A DNA stretch of 64,000 nt from JBBSAT01 sp046351235. GTDB lineage: Bacteria > Myxococcota_A > Polyangia > Polyangiales > Sandaracinaceae. The DNA is taken from contig JAXLYV010000003.1 in NCBI GenBank assembly GCA_046351235.1, positions 248,001 to 312,000 on the forward strand, in the 5' to 3' direction. Made by a program: the position numbers and the translations under genes. The notes under the pieces are model-generated. The model saw only the letters and a program-made list of their open reading frames with translations, made no database searches and was not told where the DNA came from. Shown in pieces: positions 44,509 to 53,663 of this stretch (position 1 is its first letter; each line of letters begins with the position of its first letter).

Positions 44509-45180
44509 TCAGCCGTCGATCGGCACGTGCGCGTGCTCGATCACGGTGCCCTCGTAGCCGGGCGTGACGAGCGCGAAGTGCGCGTGGCCGGCCTCCGGCG
44601 ACTCGCCCACCGAGCCGACGCCGATCACGCGCACGTCGCCGAGATCGCGCTCGAACGACACGTGGCCGCCGCTCGTCGCGACGATGTCGGCCGGATCGCT
44701 GGCGACCAGCGCGAGCATCTCTTCGTCGTCGAGGTCGTGCGTGATCTCGGTCGTCGGATCCGAGGGCGCGCCGTGCGTGAGCAAGAGCTCGCGCCCGTCC
44801 GCGAGCGGCACGCGGATCGCGTACGGCAGCGCGAGCAGGTGCCGGAGCACGAGCTCACCGACCTCCTTGCGCGTGCGCACGAAGCGCTCGACCTTCGCGC
44901 GCTCGTCGTCGGTCGTGGCGACGAGCTTCTCGGGCACGAGCGAGGCGAGGGCCGTGTCGCCGAGGCCGCGCACGAGCTTGGCCCGCGCATCCATCAACAT
45001 CTTCCACGTCTCGAGCGGCGCTTCGCCCCCCACGAGGTGGTCGCCCAGCACGTAGAGGCGCTTCACGTCGCGCCGCTTCAGCTCGTCGAGCACCGCGCGC
45101 AGGGCGCGCGCGTTGCCGTGCACGTCCGAGAGGATGGCCACGGGAGTGTCGATCGGAACGTAGGGCTCGGGGGCGCTCAC
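44509..45180 (-). CDS. Calcineurin-like metallophosphoesterase, partly degenerate
   Basis: This 223-residue protein has the first motif intact (ILSDVHGNARALRAVL, with DxH) and the second (VLGDHLVGG, GD). The third motif, normally GNHD/E, reads RGLGDTA. The last GHTH-type motif appears as SGGHVSFERDL, with only one His, although LLTHGAP supplies another conserved His. It may be active with an altered metal site, or a regulatory homologue. It is related to the YfcE/ApaH-like predicted phosphodiesterases (COG0639). The start is GTG 45180. Confidence 0.8.
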   Translation of the reverse strand: MSAPEPYVPIDTPVAILSDVHGNARALRAVLDELKRRDVKRLYVLGDHLVGGEAPLETWKMLMDARAKLVRGLGDTALASLVPEKLVATTDDERAKVERFVRTRKEVGELVLRHLLALPYAIRVPLADGRELLLTHGAPSDPTTEITHDLDDEEMLALVASDPADIVATSGGHVSFERDLGDVRVIGVGSVGESPEAGHAHFALVTPGYEGTVIEHAHVPIDG

Positions 45181-45234
45181 GGGCGGAACCTGGGACGAAC
45201 GCGCGCGAGGTCAAGCGGGCAGCGGGCCTTCGCG

Positions 45235-47022
45235 TCAGGGGGTCGTCAGTGCCACCGAGTACGCGCCGAACTGGGTGGGGTCCGCGCCATCCAGGACCAC
45301 GTAGTAGGTCCCGGGGGCGAGATGACGGACGATCGAGCCGCTCGAGGACGACCACTCGGTGTCGCCACCGCAAGCAGTGAGCAGGCGAAGCAGTGCCCGG
45401 TAGGACGTCGTCGCGCGGATCGCGACGTCTTGCTCGACGGCGAGCGTGAATGCCAGCACCACGTCGGGCCCCGTCGCGCTTCCACACACGCTGTCGTAGT
45501 AGGGCGAGCCGGTGTACTGGAAGTGGTCGGGAGCGCCCGTGCTGTCGCCCGTCGCGGGCGATCCGTCGAGGACGAGCGCGCGCGCGCCGACGCACGCGGC
45601 CCCCACGACCTCGCGGCGCAGGTCGAGATCGTAGGCGGCGCTGGCCTCCACGACGACGTGGTGGGTGCCTGCGGGCAAGATGCGGTCGAGCGTCGCGAAC
45701 GTCCGGCAACCCGGCGCGGACTCCTCGCACGTCGCGCGTGCAACATCGGGATCGCACCCGGGGACGAGGCCCACGCGGGTGGTCGACCCGTCGACCGGCG
45801 TCGACCGGATGCGAACGCGCGCGGGAGCGTCGAGCGTGAACGAGTGGATTCGCTCGGGGCCGCGCTGGCTCGCGATCCCAGCCCAAGGCCCGAAGCAGTC
45901 CAGGCCGTCGTGGGCGGGCGCTTCGAAGCGCGTCGCGCGATCGAACGTCAGCGGCGCGGCGTCGCACTCCGGGCGCTCGGCCGGGCGCGCGTGGGCCTCC
46001 AGATCGAACCGCAGCGTCGGGTCGCCGGCGACGACGAGCCGCTCCTGGACCTCCGGAAACACCGACCCCGCCGGAACGCGCCGCACGAAGATCGTCCGCT
46101 CACGCGAGAAGGAGAATGCGGTCGGGAACCGATCGCAGATCGGCGGTGCAGGCACGAGGCTCGTACTGGGCACGCCGCAGGTGGTCTCGAGCAGGAACGC
46201 CAGCTCGACGCCGCGCGTGTCGAATCCGCTGCCTTCGACGGGTGTCGACGGATCGAGCGTCAGGTGCACCTCGACGTCGCTCTCGACGGCGAGCGGTAGC
46301 TCGAAGAAGGCCGAGCTCCCACAGCGGTCTGGCACGTAGTGCGCGCTCAGCACCGAGCCGGTCTGCCGCACCCCCGAGGCGAGCACGACGCGCCCCGCGC
46401 AAGTGGCGGTGGCGGGCTGGCAGTCCACGTCGTCGGCATCGACCGCGCCGTCACAGTCGTCGTCGGCCGTGTTCGTGCAGTCTTCGGTCGCGGTCGGGCC
46501 CACGCTCGGGTCGGCGTCGTTGCAATCGCTCCCGCCGCAGTAGCTCGCAGTGGCGCCATCGTGATCCCGGTCGAGACAAGGCCCGCAGGAGAGGATCCGC
46601 TCGTGGGCGCACGTCGCGCTCTCGCATCGATCGGTCGTGCATGCGTCTCCGTCGTCGCAGTCGGCCTCGTTGGTGCAGCAGACCCCGTTGGGACGGTTCG
46701 CGCAGAGCAGCGTGGGTTCGCAGGTGTCCACGGTGCACGGGTTGCCGTCGTCGCACCGCACGTCCTCCCGATTGCAGCCGAAGTCGGCGCAGAGCCCACC
46801 GAGACAGCGGCGCACCAATCGCGGATCGCCGGGGCAATCGTCGTCCACGACGCAGCGCCCGGAGTCGGCACGCGCCGCGTCTGCAGCAGCGTCGGTCGCC
46901 CCCGAGTCGGGCGACGCATCGCCGGCCGGGCCCGCGTCGGGGGCCGGGGCCGAAGACGAAGACGTGCAGGCGGCACAGGACGCGCCGACGAAGATCACCG
47001 CAACGCGCAGAGCTCGAAGCAT
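45235..47022 (-). CDS. Cysteine-rich lipoprotein with MopE-like and pre-peptidase-like domains
   Basis: This 595-residue protein has a lipobox near GASCAAC19 and an Ala/Asp spacer. Cys-rich CTDC-like repeats follow (CDDGNPCTVDTC, CDDGDACTTDRC), then two Asp-rich MopE/EF-like motifs (DRDHDGATASYCGGSDCND, DDDCDGAVDADDVDC). After about 215 come three or four beta-sandwich domains of the pre-peptidase C-terminal type, ending YYVVLDGADPTQFGAYSVAL. It is probably a large surface or outer-membrane protein of unknown role. Confidence 0.75.
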   Translation of the reverse strand: MLRALRVAVIFVGASCAACTSSSSAPAPDAGPAGDASPDSGATDAAADAARADSGRCVVDDDCPGDPRLVRRCLGGLCADFGCNREDVRCDDGNPCTVDTCEPTLLCANRPNGVCCTNEADCDDGDACTTDRCESATCAHERILSCGPCLDRDHDGATASYCGGSDCNDADPSVGPTATEDCTNTADDDCDGAVDADDVDCQPATATCAGRVVLASGVRQTGSVLSAHYVPDRCGSSAFFELPLAVESDVEVHLTLDPSTPVEGSGFDTRGVELAFLLETTCGVPSTSLVPAPPICDRFPTAFSFSRERTIFVRRVPAGSVFPEVQERLVVAGDPTLRFDLEAHARPAERPECDAAPLTFDRATRFEAPAHDGLDCFGPWAGIASQRGPERIHSFTLDAPARVRIRSTPVDGSTTRVGLVPGCDPDVARATCEESAPGCRTFATLDRILPAGTHHVVVEASAAYDLDLRREVVGAACVGARALVLDGSPATGDSTGAPDHFQYTGSPYYDSVCGSATGPDVVLAFTLAVEQDVAIRATTSYRALLRLLTACGGDTEWSSSSGSIVRHLAPGTYYVVLDGADPTQFGAYSVALTTP

Positions 47023-47167
47023 GGCGCTCTCCGTTGCATCTCCGGCGGAGCGCGTTCACGTCGCAGCGTGCCGCGTTGCTGGGGCCCCGGCCGGCCGCGG
47101 CGCCGATCCCGCTGCAGCGCCCGCTTCGTGTTGCGGCGGCTCGGGTTGCCCCTACGATCCAGGAAAG

Positions 47168-47902
47168 ATGCAGCCGCAGTTCCCGCCGCTGACGCCGACC
47201 GTACGCACGCTCCTCGTCGTGCTCGTCGTCTTCTTTCTCGGGCAGACGGCGGCCGAGGGCGTGCTCGGGATCCCGCTGGCCTCGTGGGCCGCCCTCTGGC
47301 CAGGCGTGCACATCGAGCTCGCGTGGCAGTGGGCGACGTACTGGCTCGTCGCGCTCGTCCAGCGGCCCGAGGACATCTTCTGGCACGCGGTGTCGCTCTT
47401 CGTCCTCTACTGGTCGCTCTCGCAGTTCGAGCGCGAGCACGGGCGCACGCGGCTGCTCGGGCTGATGGCGGCGGGCGTGATCGGTGGCGCGCTGCCTACG
47501 ATGATCGCGGGCGCGCTCTTGCCCGATCTGTTCGGCGTGGCCGCCGGGCCGAGCGTGCTCTTCTACGCGTGGCTCGGCGCGTTCGCGGTGCTCCAGCGCG
47601 GCGCGAAGATCGGGCTCTGGGTCGTGGCGCTCCCGGCGGTCTCGGCGTGGACGATGGTCGGCGCGATGATCGTGCTCTCGGCGCTGCAGGCCGCGTGGAC
47701 GCACAACTTCTCCGGGCTCGTGCTCTCGCTGGGCGCGATCGGCGGCGGCGTCGTCTTCGCGCGCATCGTCTCGCGGTCGGCGCAGAGCGCCAAGGCGAGC
47801 GGCGGCCCACCGAAGAAGCGCGCGGGTCGCCCGAACCTGAAGGTCATCGAAGGCGGCGGAGCCGGCAGCAGCGACGACGACAAGCCTCGCTGGCTGAACT
47901 GA
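47168..47902 (+). CDS. Rhomboid-family intramembrane protein
   Basis: This 244-residue protein has six predicted transmembrane helices and a basic/acidic cytosolic tail. Its landmarks line up with rhomboid proteases: WQWATYWLVALV before H73 (FWHAVSLFVLYW), the GxS motif G127-P-S129 (AAGPSVLFYAWLGAF), and a late-helix His179 (WTHNFSGLVLSLG). Ser129 and His179 could form the catalytic dyad, but the first-loop Asn is missing and GPS replaces GAS/GFS, so activity is uncertain. ATG 47168 has AGGAAAG in front. Confidence 0.7.
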   Translation: MQPQFPPLTPTVRTLLVVLVVFFLGQTAAEGVLGIPLASWAALWPGVHIELAWQWATYWLVALVQRPEDIFWHAVSLFVLYWSLSQFEREHGRTRLLGLMAAGVIGGALPTMIAGALLPDLFGVAAGPSVLFYAWLGAFAVLQRGAKIGLWVVALPAVSAWTMVGAMIVLSALQAAWTHNFSGLVLSLGAIGGGVVFARIVSRSAQSAKASGGPPKKRAGRPNLKVIEGGGAGSSDDDKPRWLN

Positions 47903-48002
47903 CCCCGCAGGCGGGGCGCACGACGTGGGCCTCCACGGCGCGCCGCGGGCGGGCGAGCCACGCCGCCGAGGGTGCTCGCGTGCGTGGTAGATTCGAGCTC
48001 GG

Positions 48003-50402
48003 ATGCCTTCGCCGCCGACAGGACGGCGCTTCGTCGGGCGCGGCCGCGCCCGGGAGCGCGTGAGGCGCTGGATCGAAGCGAGCGAGGGGCAGCGCCTGGC
48101 GATCGTAGGCCCGGCCGGGATCGGCAAGACGCGGCTCGTGCGCGAGGCGCTGCGCGGCGTGGTCGGCTGCGAGGTCGCGTGGGCCGGCGCGAGCCCGAGA
48201 GAGACGACCGGCTGGCTCTCGAGCGCGCTCGGCACCGAGGCGCACCTCGACGCCATCGTGCGCGCGCTGCGCGAGCGCATCGATCTGCTGGTGCTCGATG
48301 GCGTGGACGGCGGCGACGAGGAGCTCGGTCGGACGCTGACGGTGCTCTGCGAGCGACTGCCCCACCTGCGCCTCGTGACCACCACGCGGCGGGCGACGCT
48401 CTCGTCCGGGGAGGACGTCCTCGTGGTGCCGGGCCTCACCTTGCCGATCGAGGGCGCGCCCCTCGACGCCTCGGAGGCGGGCGCGCTCTTCCTCTCCGAG
48501 TGGGCGATCGCGAGCGAGGGAAGGCCCCTCTCGGTCGAGGACGAGGCCGACGTGCGCCGCATCCTCGGTCGCATCGGCGCGCTGCCGCTCGCGATCGAGC
48601 TGCTGGTGCCCCAAGTGCTCGAGCTGGGCGCGCGCACCTTCGCCGAGCGCCTCGAGCGGCCGCTCGACTGGGTCGTGCGGGGCTTGGACAACCCGCTCCT
48701 GCGCGCGCTCGACGGCGCCGCGCGCGCGCTCGGCCCCGTCGAGCGACGCGTGCTCGAGGACGCGTGCCGCCTCGAGCGGCCCTTCGACGCCGACGAGGCC
48801 ACGGCGCTCGCCGGAAGCGACGCGCTGCGCGTGCTGCGCTCGTTGCGGATGTCCTCGTGGCTCGAGAGCGTGGAGGTGGAGGGCCGGCCGGCCTACGACC
48901 TGCTCCCGCCGGTTCGCCAATTCGTGCGCGAGCATCTCGGGGGCCGCGGGCCGCTCTCGCGCGTCGTCGCCGAGCTCGTGCTGCGCTCGCTGCTCGCGGG
49001 TCGTCGCTCGCCGCCCGACGTGCTGCGCGAGGCCCTGGTGCACGAGGAGGTCGATCCGGAGCTCGTGCGCGCGGCGTTCGCGCGCGCTTACCACGCGTTC
49101 GGCGCAGCGGGGCGACCCGAGCTCTACGCGCGCGTCGCCGAGACGCATCGCGCGCGCACGGTCCTCGCGCGGGGCGAGGCCGACGTCGCGCTCGCCCGCG
49201 CGGCGCTCGACGTCGGCGCCTTCGACGATGCCCTCGCCGCGCTCGCCCGCGCCGAAGCCGAGGGCACGCCCGAGACGCGAGAGCGCGCTCGCATGGTGCG
49301 CGCACGGATCCACTTCCGCACCGGTCGCTACGACGCGCTCGCGACGCTCGAGCCCACGGCCGTGCCCAAGAGCGCCGAGGACGCGGAAGTCGTCGCGGTG
49401 GCCGCGCGGATCCGCGGCGATCACGGGCTCGGGCTCGCGCTGCTCGTGCGCGCGCTACCGCTGCTCTCCACCGACGGGGACCGCGCGATCGTGCACGCGC
49501 TGCGGGCGCGCTACTTGGTCGAGGGTGGAGAGGCCGCAGGCGCCGAGGCCGACGCGGAGGCCGCGCTCGCGCTCGCCCCGAGCGATCGCCGCGTCTCGGC
49601 CTCCATCGCCACGACCCGGGCGCTGGCCGCGCACGACGCGGGCGACCTCGAAGGCGCGCTTCGCCACTACGATCCCGCGGTCGCGACCTACGCGTCGCTC
49701 GGCAGCTCGCTCGCGCCCTACGTCCGCTATGCGCGCGCGCTGGCCGTGCTGGAGAGCGGGCAGCGCGACGCGGCGTGCGCGGCGTTCCTCGAGGCGATGG
49801 AGGACAGCCCCGCGGCGATGGCGCAGCTCACGCCCTTCGTCGCGCTCGGGCGCTGGCTCGTGACGGGCGCGACGCCGACGACGCCGGAGGGCGCGAGCGA
49901 GGTGATCGCCGCGAGCCACGCGCTCGTCGAGGCCTACGTGGCGCGCCTGCGTGGCGACGCGACGTCGATCGCGCGCGCCGTCGGGCTGAACGCCGCGCAC
50001 GCACGCTGGTCGGTGATCTCGCGGCGTCTCGAGGTGCTCGCACGCTCGGGGCCGGACGTGGGGCCACCCCGCGCCACTTCGGCGGACGCGCTCATCGTGG
50101 GGCCCGGCGCGCGCTACTTCGCGCTGCGCGGCGCCGCGCGGGTCTCGCTCGAGACGCGGCCGGTGCTCGCGCGTGTGCTCGGGGCGGTGGCGGAGACCAG
50201 CGAGCGCGCGCCGGACGCACGGGCGAGCATCGACGCGATCGCCGCCGCCGCGTGGCCGGGAGAGAGAATCCTCGCGCGCGCGCGCCGCGGTCGGGTGCAC
50301 GTGGCGATCTCGACGCTGCGCAAGCTCGGCCTGGGCGCGGCGATCACGCATGCGCCCGACGGCTATCGCCTCGCCGTGCCCGTGGTCCGCGTCGTGTCGT
50401 GA
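48003..50402 (+). CDS. STAND-type ATPase with TPR region and C-terminal winged-helix-like domain
   Basis: This 799-residue protein opens with FVGRGRARERVRRW and a P-loop GPAGIGKTR (K42), followed by an NTPase with DLLVLDGVDGG and RLVTTTRR (sensor-like Arg). A winged-helix/helical region ends the STAND part (about 300). A TPR-like all-helical region covers about 320-620. The last 100 residues, RVHVAISTLRKLG then THAPDGYRLAV, look like an OmpR/PhoB-type DNA-binding domain, so it may be a transcriptional regulator. Most STAND regulators such as SARP/AfsR or MalT place domains differently. The target genes are unknown. Confidence 0.75.
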   Translation: MPSPPTGRRFVGRGRARERVRRWIEASEGQRLAIVGPAGIGKTRLVREALRGVVGCEVAWAGASPRETTGWLSSALGTEAHLDAIVRALRERIDLLVLDGVDGGDEELGRTLTVLCERLPHLRLVTTTRRATLSSGEDVLVVPGLTLPIEGAPLDASEAGALFLSEWAIASEGRPLSVEDEADVRRILGRIGALPLAIELLVPQVLELGARTFAERLERPLDWVVRGLDNPLLRALDGAARALGPVERRVLEDACRLERPFDADEATALAGSDALRVLRSLRMSSWLESVEVEGRPAYDLLPPVRQFVREHLGGRGPLSRVVAELVLRSLLAGRRSPPDVLREALVHEEVDPELVRAAFARAYHAFGAAGRPELYARVAETHRARTVLARGEADVALARAALDVGAFDDALAALARAEAEGTPETRERARMVRARIHFRTGRYDALATLEPTAVPKSAEDAEVVAVAARIRGDHGLGLALLVRALPLLSTDGDRAIVHALRARYLVEGGEAAGAEADAEAALALAPSDRRVSASIATTRALAAHDAGDLEGALRHYDPAVATYASLGSSLAPYVRYARALAVLESGQRDAACAAFLEAMEDSPAAMAQLTPFVALGRWLVTGATPTTPEGASEVIAASHALVEAYVARLRGDATSIARAVGLNAAHARWSVISRRLEVLARSGPDVGPPRATSADALIVGPGARYFALRGAARVSLETRPVLARVLGAVAETSERAPDARASIDAIAAAAWPGERILARARRGRVHVAISTLRKLGLGAAITHAPDGYRLAVPVVRVVS

Positions 50403-50759
50403 TCAGAGCGAGGGCCAGATCGCGGTGAAGAAGACGACCATCGCCACGATCCCGAAGGTGATCGTCGCGCAGCCGCAGCCGATCGGCGCGCCGACCGCCA
50501 CCGCCGGCGCCTGACGCCGCGTGAGCGCCGCCGCGATCGGCGCGACGAGGCCGGCGAGCCCGAGCGGAACGCCGAGCATCGCGATCATCACCGCCTCGTC
50601 CTCGGAGGCCGCCGCCGCCGCGACGCCCGTCGCGAGACAGCCGAAGAGCCCGATCGCGAGGAACACGCCGGCGGCCCCGACCCCGATCCACGTCGGCTCC
50701 GGCGCCGGAGGGCCTGCCGGCGTCTCGCCGCGCGCCTGGCCGAGCTCGTCACCGCGCAC
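50403..50759 (-). CDS. Small three-helix membrane protein
   Basis: This 118-residue protein has a Pro/Gly-rich cytosolic start and three hydrophobic segments: WIGVGAAGVFLAIGLFGCLA, VMIAMLGVPLGLAGLV, and CATITFGIVAMVVFFTAI near the C-terminus. No family is recognised. The start GTG 50759 lies 6 bases after the stop of the TerB-like gene, so they are probably cotranscribed. Its stop abuts that of the convergent STAND gene. Confidence 0.6.
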   Translation of the reverse strand: MRGDELGQARGETPAGPPAPEPTWIGVGAAGVFLAIGLFGCLATGVAAAAASEDEAVMIAMLGVPLGLAGLVAPIAAALTRRQAPAVAVGAPIGCGCATITFGIVAMVVFFTAIWPSL

Positions 50760-50764
50760 GGGAG

Positions 50765-51121
50765 CTACGCTCCGCTGCGATCGACGGCCGCCCAGGCGGC
50801 GCGGAGCGCGTCGATCAGGCCTTGCTCGCCGGGCGTGACGGTGTCGGCGACCGCGACGCTCGTGAGCACGCCGAGCACGAGCTCGCGCGCCTCGGTGCGA
50901 CGAAGGTCGCTCGCCGCGCGGCGCACGTCGGCGTCGCTGCGGAACGCCTGCGCCGAGTCGGAGACGATGCGCCAGAGCAGCGCGCCGCCGCCGAGCTCGT
51001 CGCCGATCGCGGTGACGCGCTCCTCTTCTTCGGCGGTGAACACGCCGTCGGCGCGGATCATCAGGCGCACGAGCCCTCCGAGAGCCAGCTGTTCGTCGCG
51101 GGTCAGATCCGTGAGCTTCAT
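50765..51121 (-). CDS. TerB-like helical protein
   Basis: This 118-residue all-helical protein matches the TerB-like acidic fold: LTRDEQLALGGLVRLMIRAD with DGVFTAEEEERV, and a second half VAVADTVTPGEQGLID. The two D/E-G-x-x-x-x-x-E elements are the metal-linked helices of that fold. TerB-like proteins are stress-associated; direct tellurite function is not implied. It heads a two-gene unit with the small membrane protein downstream. Confidence 0.7.
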   Translation of the reverse strand: MKLTDLTRDEQLALGGLVRLMIRADGVFTAEEEERVTAIGDELGGGALLWRIVSDSAQAFRSDADVRRAASDLRRTEARELVLGVLTSVAVADTVTPGEQGLIDALRAAWAAVDRSGA

Positions 51122-51316
51122 GGCGGGACGAGACTAGTACATCGGCGCGGAAGTTCGATCCACGTTCCGCCATCGACGTTCCGTACCGATGTGCTCGCGG
51201 AGAGGCCACTACGCTCGCGAAGCAAGCTCGTGCCCTCCCCGCGGGCCCCACCGAGGAAGGGCCGCGGGCCCTCCCGCGGGCTCCCACCCGCGCGTCCGAG
51301 TGGTACGTTCTCGATC

Positions 51317-52051
51317 GTGTCGGCCCTCGAGCTCGATCGCACCTCGCCCGCGCGCCGTCCCGAAGGCGCGAACAGCGGCACGCAACGCTGGACGGAGCTG
51401 CTCTTCGTGCACTGGACGCTGCCGGTGTCGGCCGTGCGCCCGCTGGTCCCGAAGGAGATCGAGCTCGATCCCTGGGACGGCGAGATGTACGTGGGGCTCG
51501 TGCCGTTCCGGATGTTCGCGATCCGGCCGTGGTGGTTACCGCGGGTGATGGCGCTCGACTTCCTCGAGCTGAACATGCGGACGTACGTGCACTACCGCGG
51601 GCGGCCCGCCGTGTGGTTCTTCTCGCTCGAAGCGAGCTCGTGGCTCGCCGTGCAGGCGGCGCGCAACGGGTGGTCGCTGCCGTACCACCACGCGGCGATG
51701 CGCGTGACGCGCGAGGGCGAGCGCGTGCACTACGTCTCCCGGCGCAAGGGCAGCGCGGCCGCGCTCGAGGCCCGCTACGAGATCGGCCCGGCGCTGCCCG
51801 CGTCGGTGCCCGGCACGCTGCAGCACTTCCTGCTCGAGCGATACCTTCTTCTCTCGCAGCGCGGCGGCCGCATCTACGAGGGCCAGGTGCACCACGTCCC
51901 CTACCCGGCCCACGAGGCGCGGGTCCAGTCGATCTCGCAGTCGCTCTTCGAGGCCGCGGGCCTGCCCGCCATCGCCGGGCCGCCGCGCACGGCTCACTTC
52001 AGCCCGGGCGTCGACGTCGAGGTCTTCGGTCCCTGGCCCGCCGATCGCTGA
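51317..52051 (+). CDS. DUF2071 (YqjF-like) family protein
   Basis: This 244-residue protein has the DUF2071 features: WTELLFVHWTLPVSAVRPLV (opening helix and Pro turn), MYVGLVPFRMFAIRP, FLELNMRTYVHY, VWFFSLEASSWLAVQAAR and LLEGRY-like LLERYLLL. The fold is related to acetoacetate decarboxylase, with no visible catalytic Lys. Function unknown. The start is GTG 51317; it is divergent from the TerB-like gene by 195 bases. Confidence 0.88.
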   Translation: MSALELDRTSPARRPEGANSGTQRWTELLFVHWTLPVSAVRPLVPKEIELDPWDGEMYVGLVPFRMFAIRPWWLPRVMALDFLELNMRTYVHYRGRPAVWFFSLEASSWLAVQAARNGWSLPYHHAAMRVTREGERVHYVSRRKGSAAALEARYEIGPALPASVPGTLQHFLLERYLLLSQRGGRIYEGQVHHVPYPAHEARVQSISQSLFEAAGLPAIAGPPRTAHFSPGVDVEVFGPWPADR

Positions 52052-52057
52052 CCCGCG

Positions 52058-52498
52058 TCAGGCGGCCTCGGTCGTCTCGAATCGACGTCGCGCGGCGCCG
52101 CGGATCACGACCCAGCTCGCGAGGCCGATCGGCCCGAAGAGCAGCGTGAGCACGATCGAGGGAACGCTCGCGAGGTGCGGCAGGCCCAGGCGCGCCCGGT
52201 CGCGCGCGATCCAGCTGCCGACGAAGAGGTCGAAGACGAGGTAGTGCGTCCAGCACGCGATGATCGTGCGCGGCGTCGTGAAGATGCGCGTCACGCCCTC
52301 GAGCGTGAAGAAGTCGGCGCCCTGCGGCCCCGGGTGATCACCGAAGAGCAGCAGCGCGTACGGCACGCCGAGCAAGAGCGCGTAGAGCCCCGAGTGCACC
52401 AGCCGCCGCGTGATCGCGTGATTCGGCAAGAGCAGCAGCAGCGCCCACGCCGGGAGCACCGAGTTGTTCAGCGCGAGGAAGATCGCGTCGTCGGTCAT
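52058..52498 (-). CDS. DUF4281 (ABA4-like) membrane protein
   Basis: This 146-residue protein has four predicted helices. It carries the family motif FDLFVGSWIARDRARLGLPH, preceded by WALLLLLPNHAITRRLVHSG and followed by LTLLFGPIGLASWVVIRG. Plant ABA4 works in neoxanthin synthesis; bacterial members have no established role. It converges with the DUF2071 gene with 6 bases between stops. Confidence 0.85.
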   Translation of the reverse strand: MTDDAIFLALNNSVLPAWALLLLLPNHAITRRLVHSGLYALLLGVPYALLLFGDHPGPQGADFFTLEGVTRIFTTPRTIIACWTHYLVFDLFVGSWIARDRARLGLPHLASVPSIVLTLLFGPIGLASWVVIRGAARRRFETTEAA

Positions 52499-52575
52499 GA
52501 CGGCGCGAGCATACGCGCTGGCCCGAGACCGGCCGGAAGTTTGCCGCGGCGCGCCGCTCGGCGTAGCTCGGGAGC

Positions 52576-53652
52576 ATGGACGAGCTCGAGCGCCTCGCGG
52601 GCAGCGTGCTGATGATCGGCTTCGGCGGGACCTCGCTGCCGGTCGCGGTGGCCGACGCGCTCGTGGCCCGCGCGCTCGCGGGCGTGATCCTGTTCAAGCG
52701 CAACGTCGGCACGATGGACGAGGTCGCGGCGCTCGGGCGGGCGATCGAGGCCGCCTCGGGCGGGCCGGCGCTCGTCGCGATCGATCAAGAGGGAGGCCGC
52801 GTCGCGCGTCTCGGCGCGCCCGTCGTGAAGCTCCCACCCGCTCGCCGCTTCGGCGAGATCGACGACCCGGCGCTCACCGAGCGCGCGGGCGCGCTGCTCG
52901 GCGCGCAGCTCCGTGCGCTCGGGATCACGATCGACTTCGCGCCGATCCTCGACGTCGACACGAACCCCGACAACCCCATCATCGGGGATCGCTCGTTCGG
53001 GCGCACGCCCGAGGCCGTGATCCGGCACGCCGGCGCCTTCGCGCGGGGCCTGGCCTCCGCCGGCGTCGTCGCGTGCGGCAAGCACTTCCCCGGGCACGGC
53101 GACACCGATCTCGACAGCCACCTCGCGCTGCCGCGCGTCGCGCACGATCGCGCGCGGCTCGACGCGATCGAGCTCGCCCCGTTCCGCGCGCTGCGCTCGG
53201 TCCTGCCGACGATCATGACGGCGCACGTCGTCTTCGACGCCGTCGACCGCACGCTCCCGGCCACGCTCTGCCGCGAGGTCATCGACGGGGTCCTGCGCCG
53301 CGAGCTCGGCTACGAGGGCGTGATCGTCTCGGACGATCTGGAGATGCGCGCCGTCCGCGACCGCTGGGGCGTGGCCGAAGGCGCCGTCCGCGCCATCGAG
53401 GCGGGCTGCGATCTGCTCCTCGTCTGCGAGCACGAGGACCTCGTACGGCAGGCCCGCGAGGCCCTCGCCGCACGCGCGCGCCGAGACGCCGCGTTCGAAT
53501 CGCGCCTGCGTGAGGCCGAGGACCGCATCACCGCGCTCCGGCGGACCGTGCGCGCCCGGCCGATCGGCGCCGGCCAGATCGACCCCGCCGCCTCGGCCGC
53601 GCTGGAGCAGGAGATCGCACGCCGACTGGCGTCGGATCCACCTTCGATCTAG
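52576..53652 (+). CDS. nagZ: Beta-N-acetylhexosaminidase NagZ (GH3)
   Basis: This 358-residue protein has the GH3 catalytic barrel with AIDQEGGRVARL, FAPILDVDTNPDNPIIGDRSF, the general acid/base loop KHFPGHGDTDLDSH (169-182) and the nucleophile motif VSDDLEM (251-257). NagZ cuts GlcNAc from anhydro-muropeptides in the cytosol during peptidoglycan recycling; no signal peptide is seen, which fits. It heads a run nagZ-lipoprotein-dppB-dppC with short gaps (11 and 13 bases). Confidence 0.93.
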   Translation: MDELERLAGSVLMIGFGGTSLPVAVADALVARALAGVILFKRNVGTMDEVAALGRAIEAASGGPALVAIDQEGGRVARLGAPVVKLPPARRFGEIDDPALTERAGALLGAQLRALGITIDFAPILDVDTNPDNPIIGDRSFGRTPEAVIRHAGAFARGLASAGVVACGKHFPGHGDTDLDSHLALPRVAHDRARLDAIELAPFRALRSVLPTIMTAHVVFDAVDRTLPATLCREVIDGVLRRELGYEGVIVSDDLEMRAVRDRWGVAEGAVRAIEAGCDLLLVCEHEDLVRQAREALAARARRDAAFESRLREAEDRITALRRTVRARPIGAGQIDPAASAALEQEIARRLASDPPSI

Positions 53653-53663
53653 GGTCCGCCGCC

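Noticed and set aside
47168..47902. Rhomboid-like protein as the sorting enzyme for MYXO-CTERM proteins
   Set aside because: Rhombosortases act on GlyGly-CTERM signals, while MYXO-CTERM processing is attributed to CPBP-type enzymes. No evidence ties this gene to that role.
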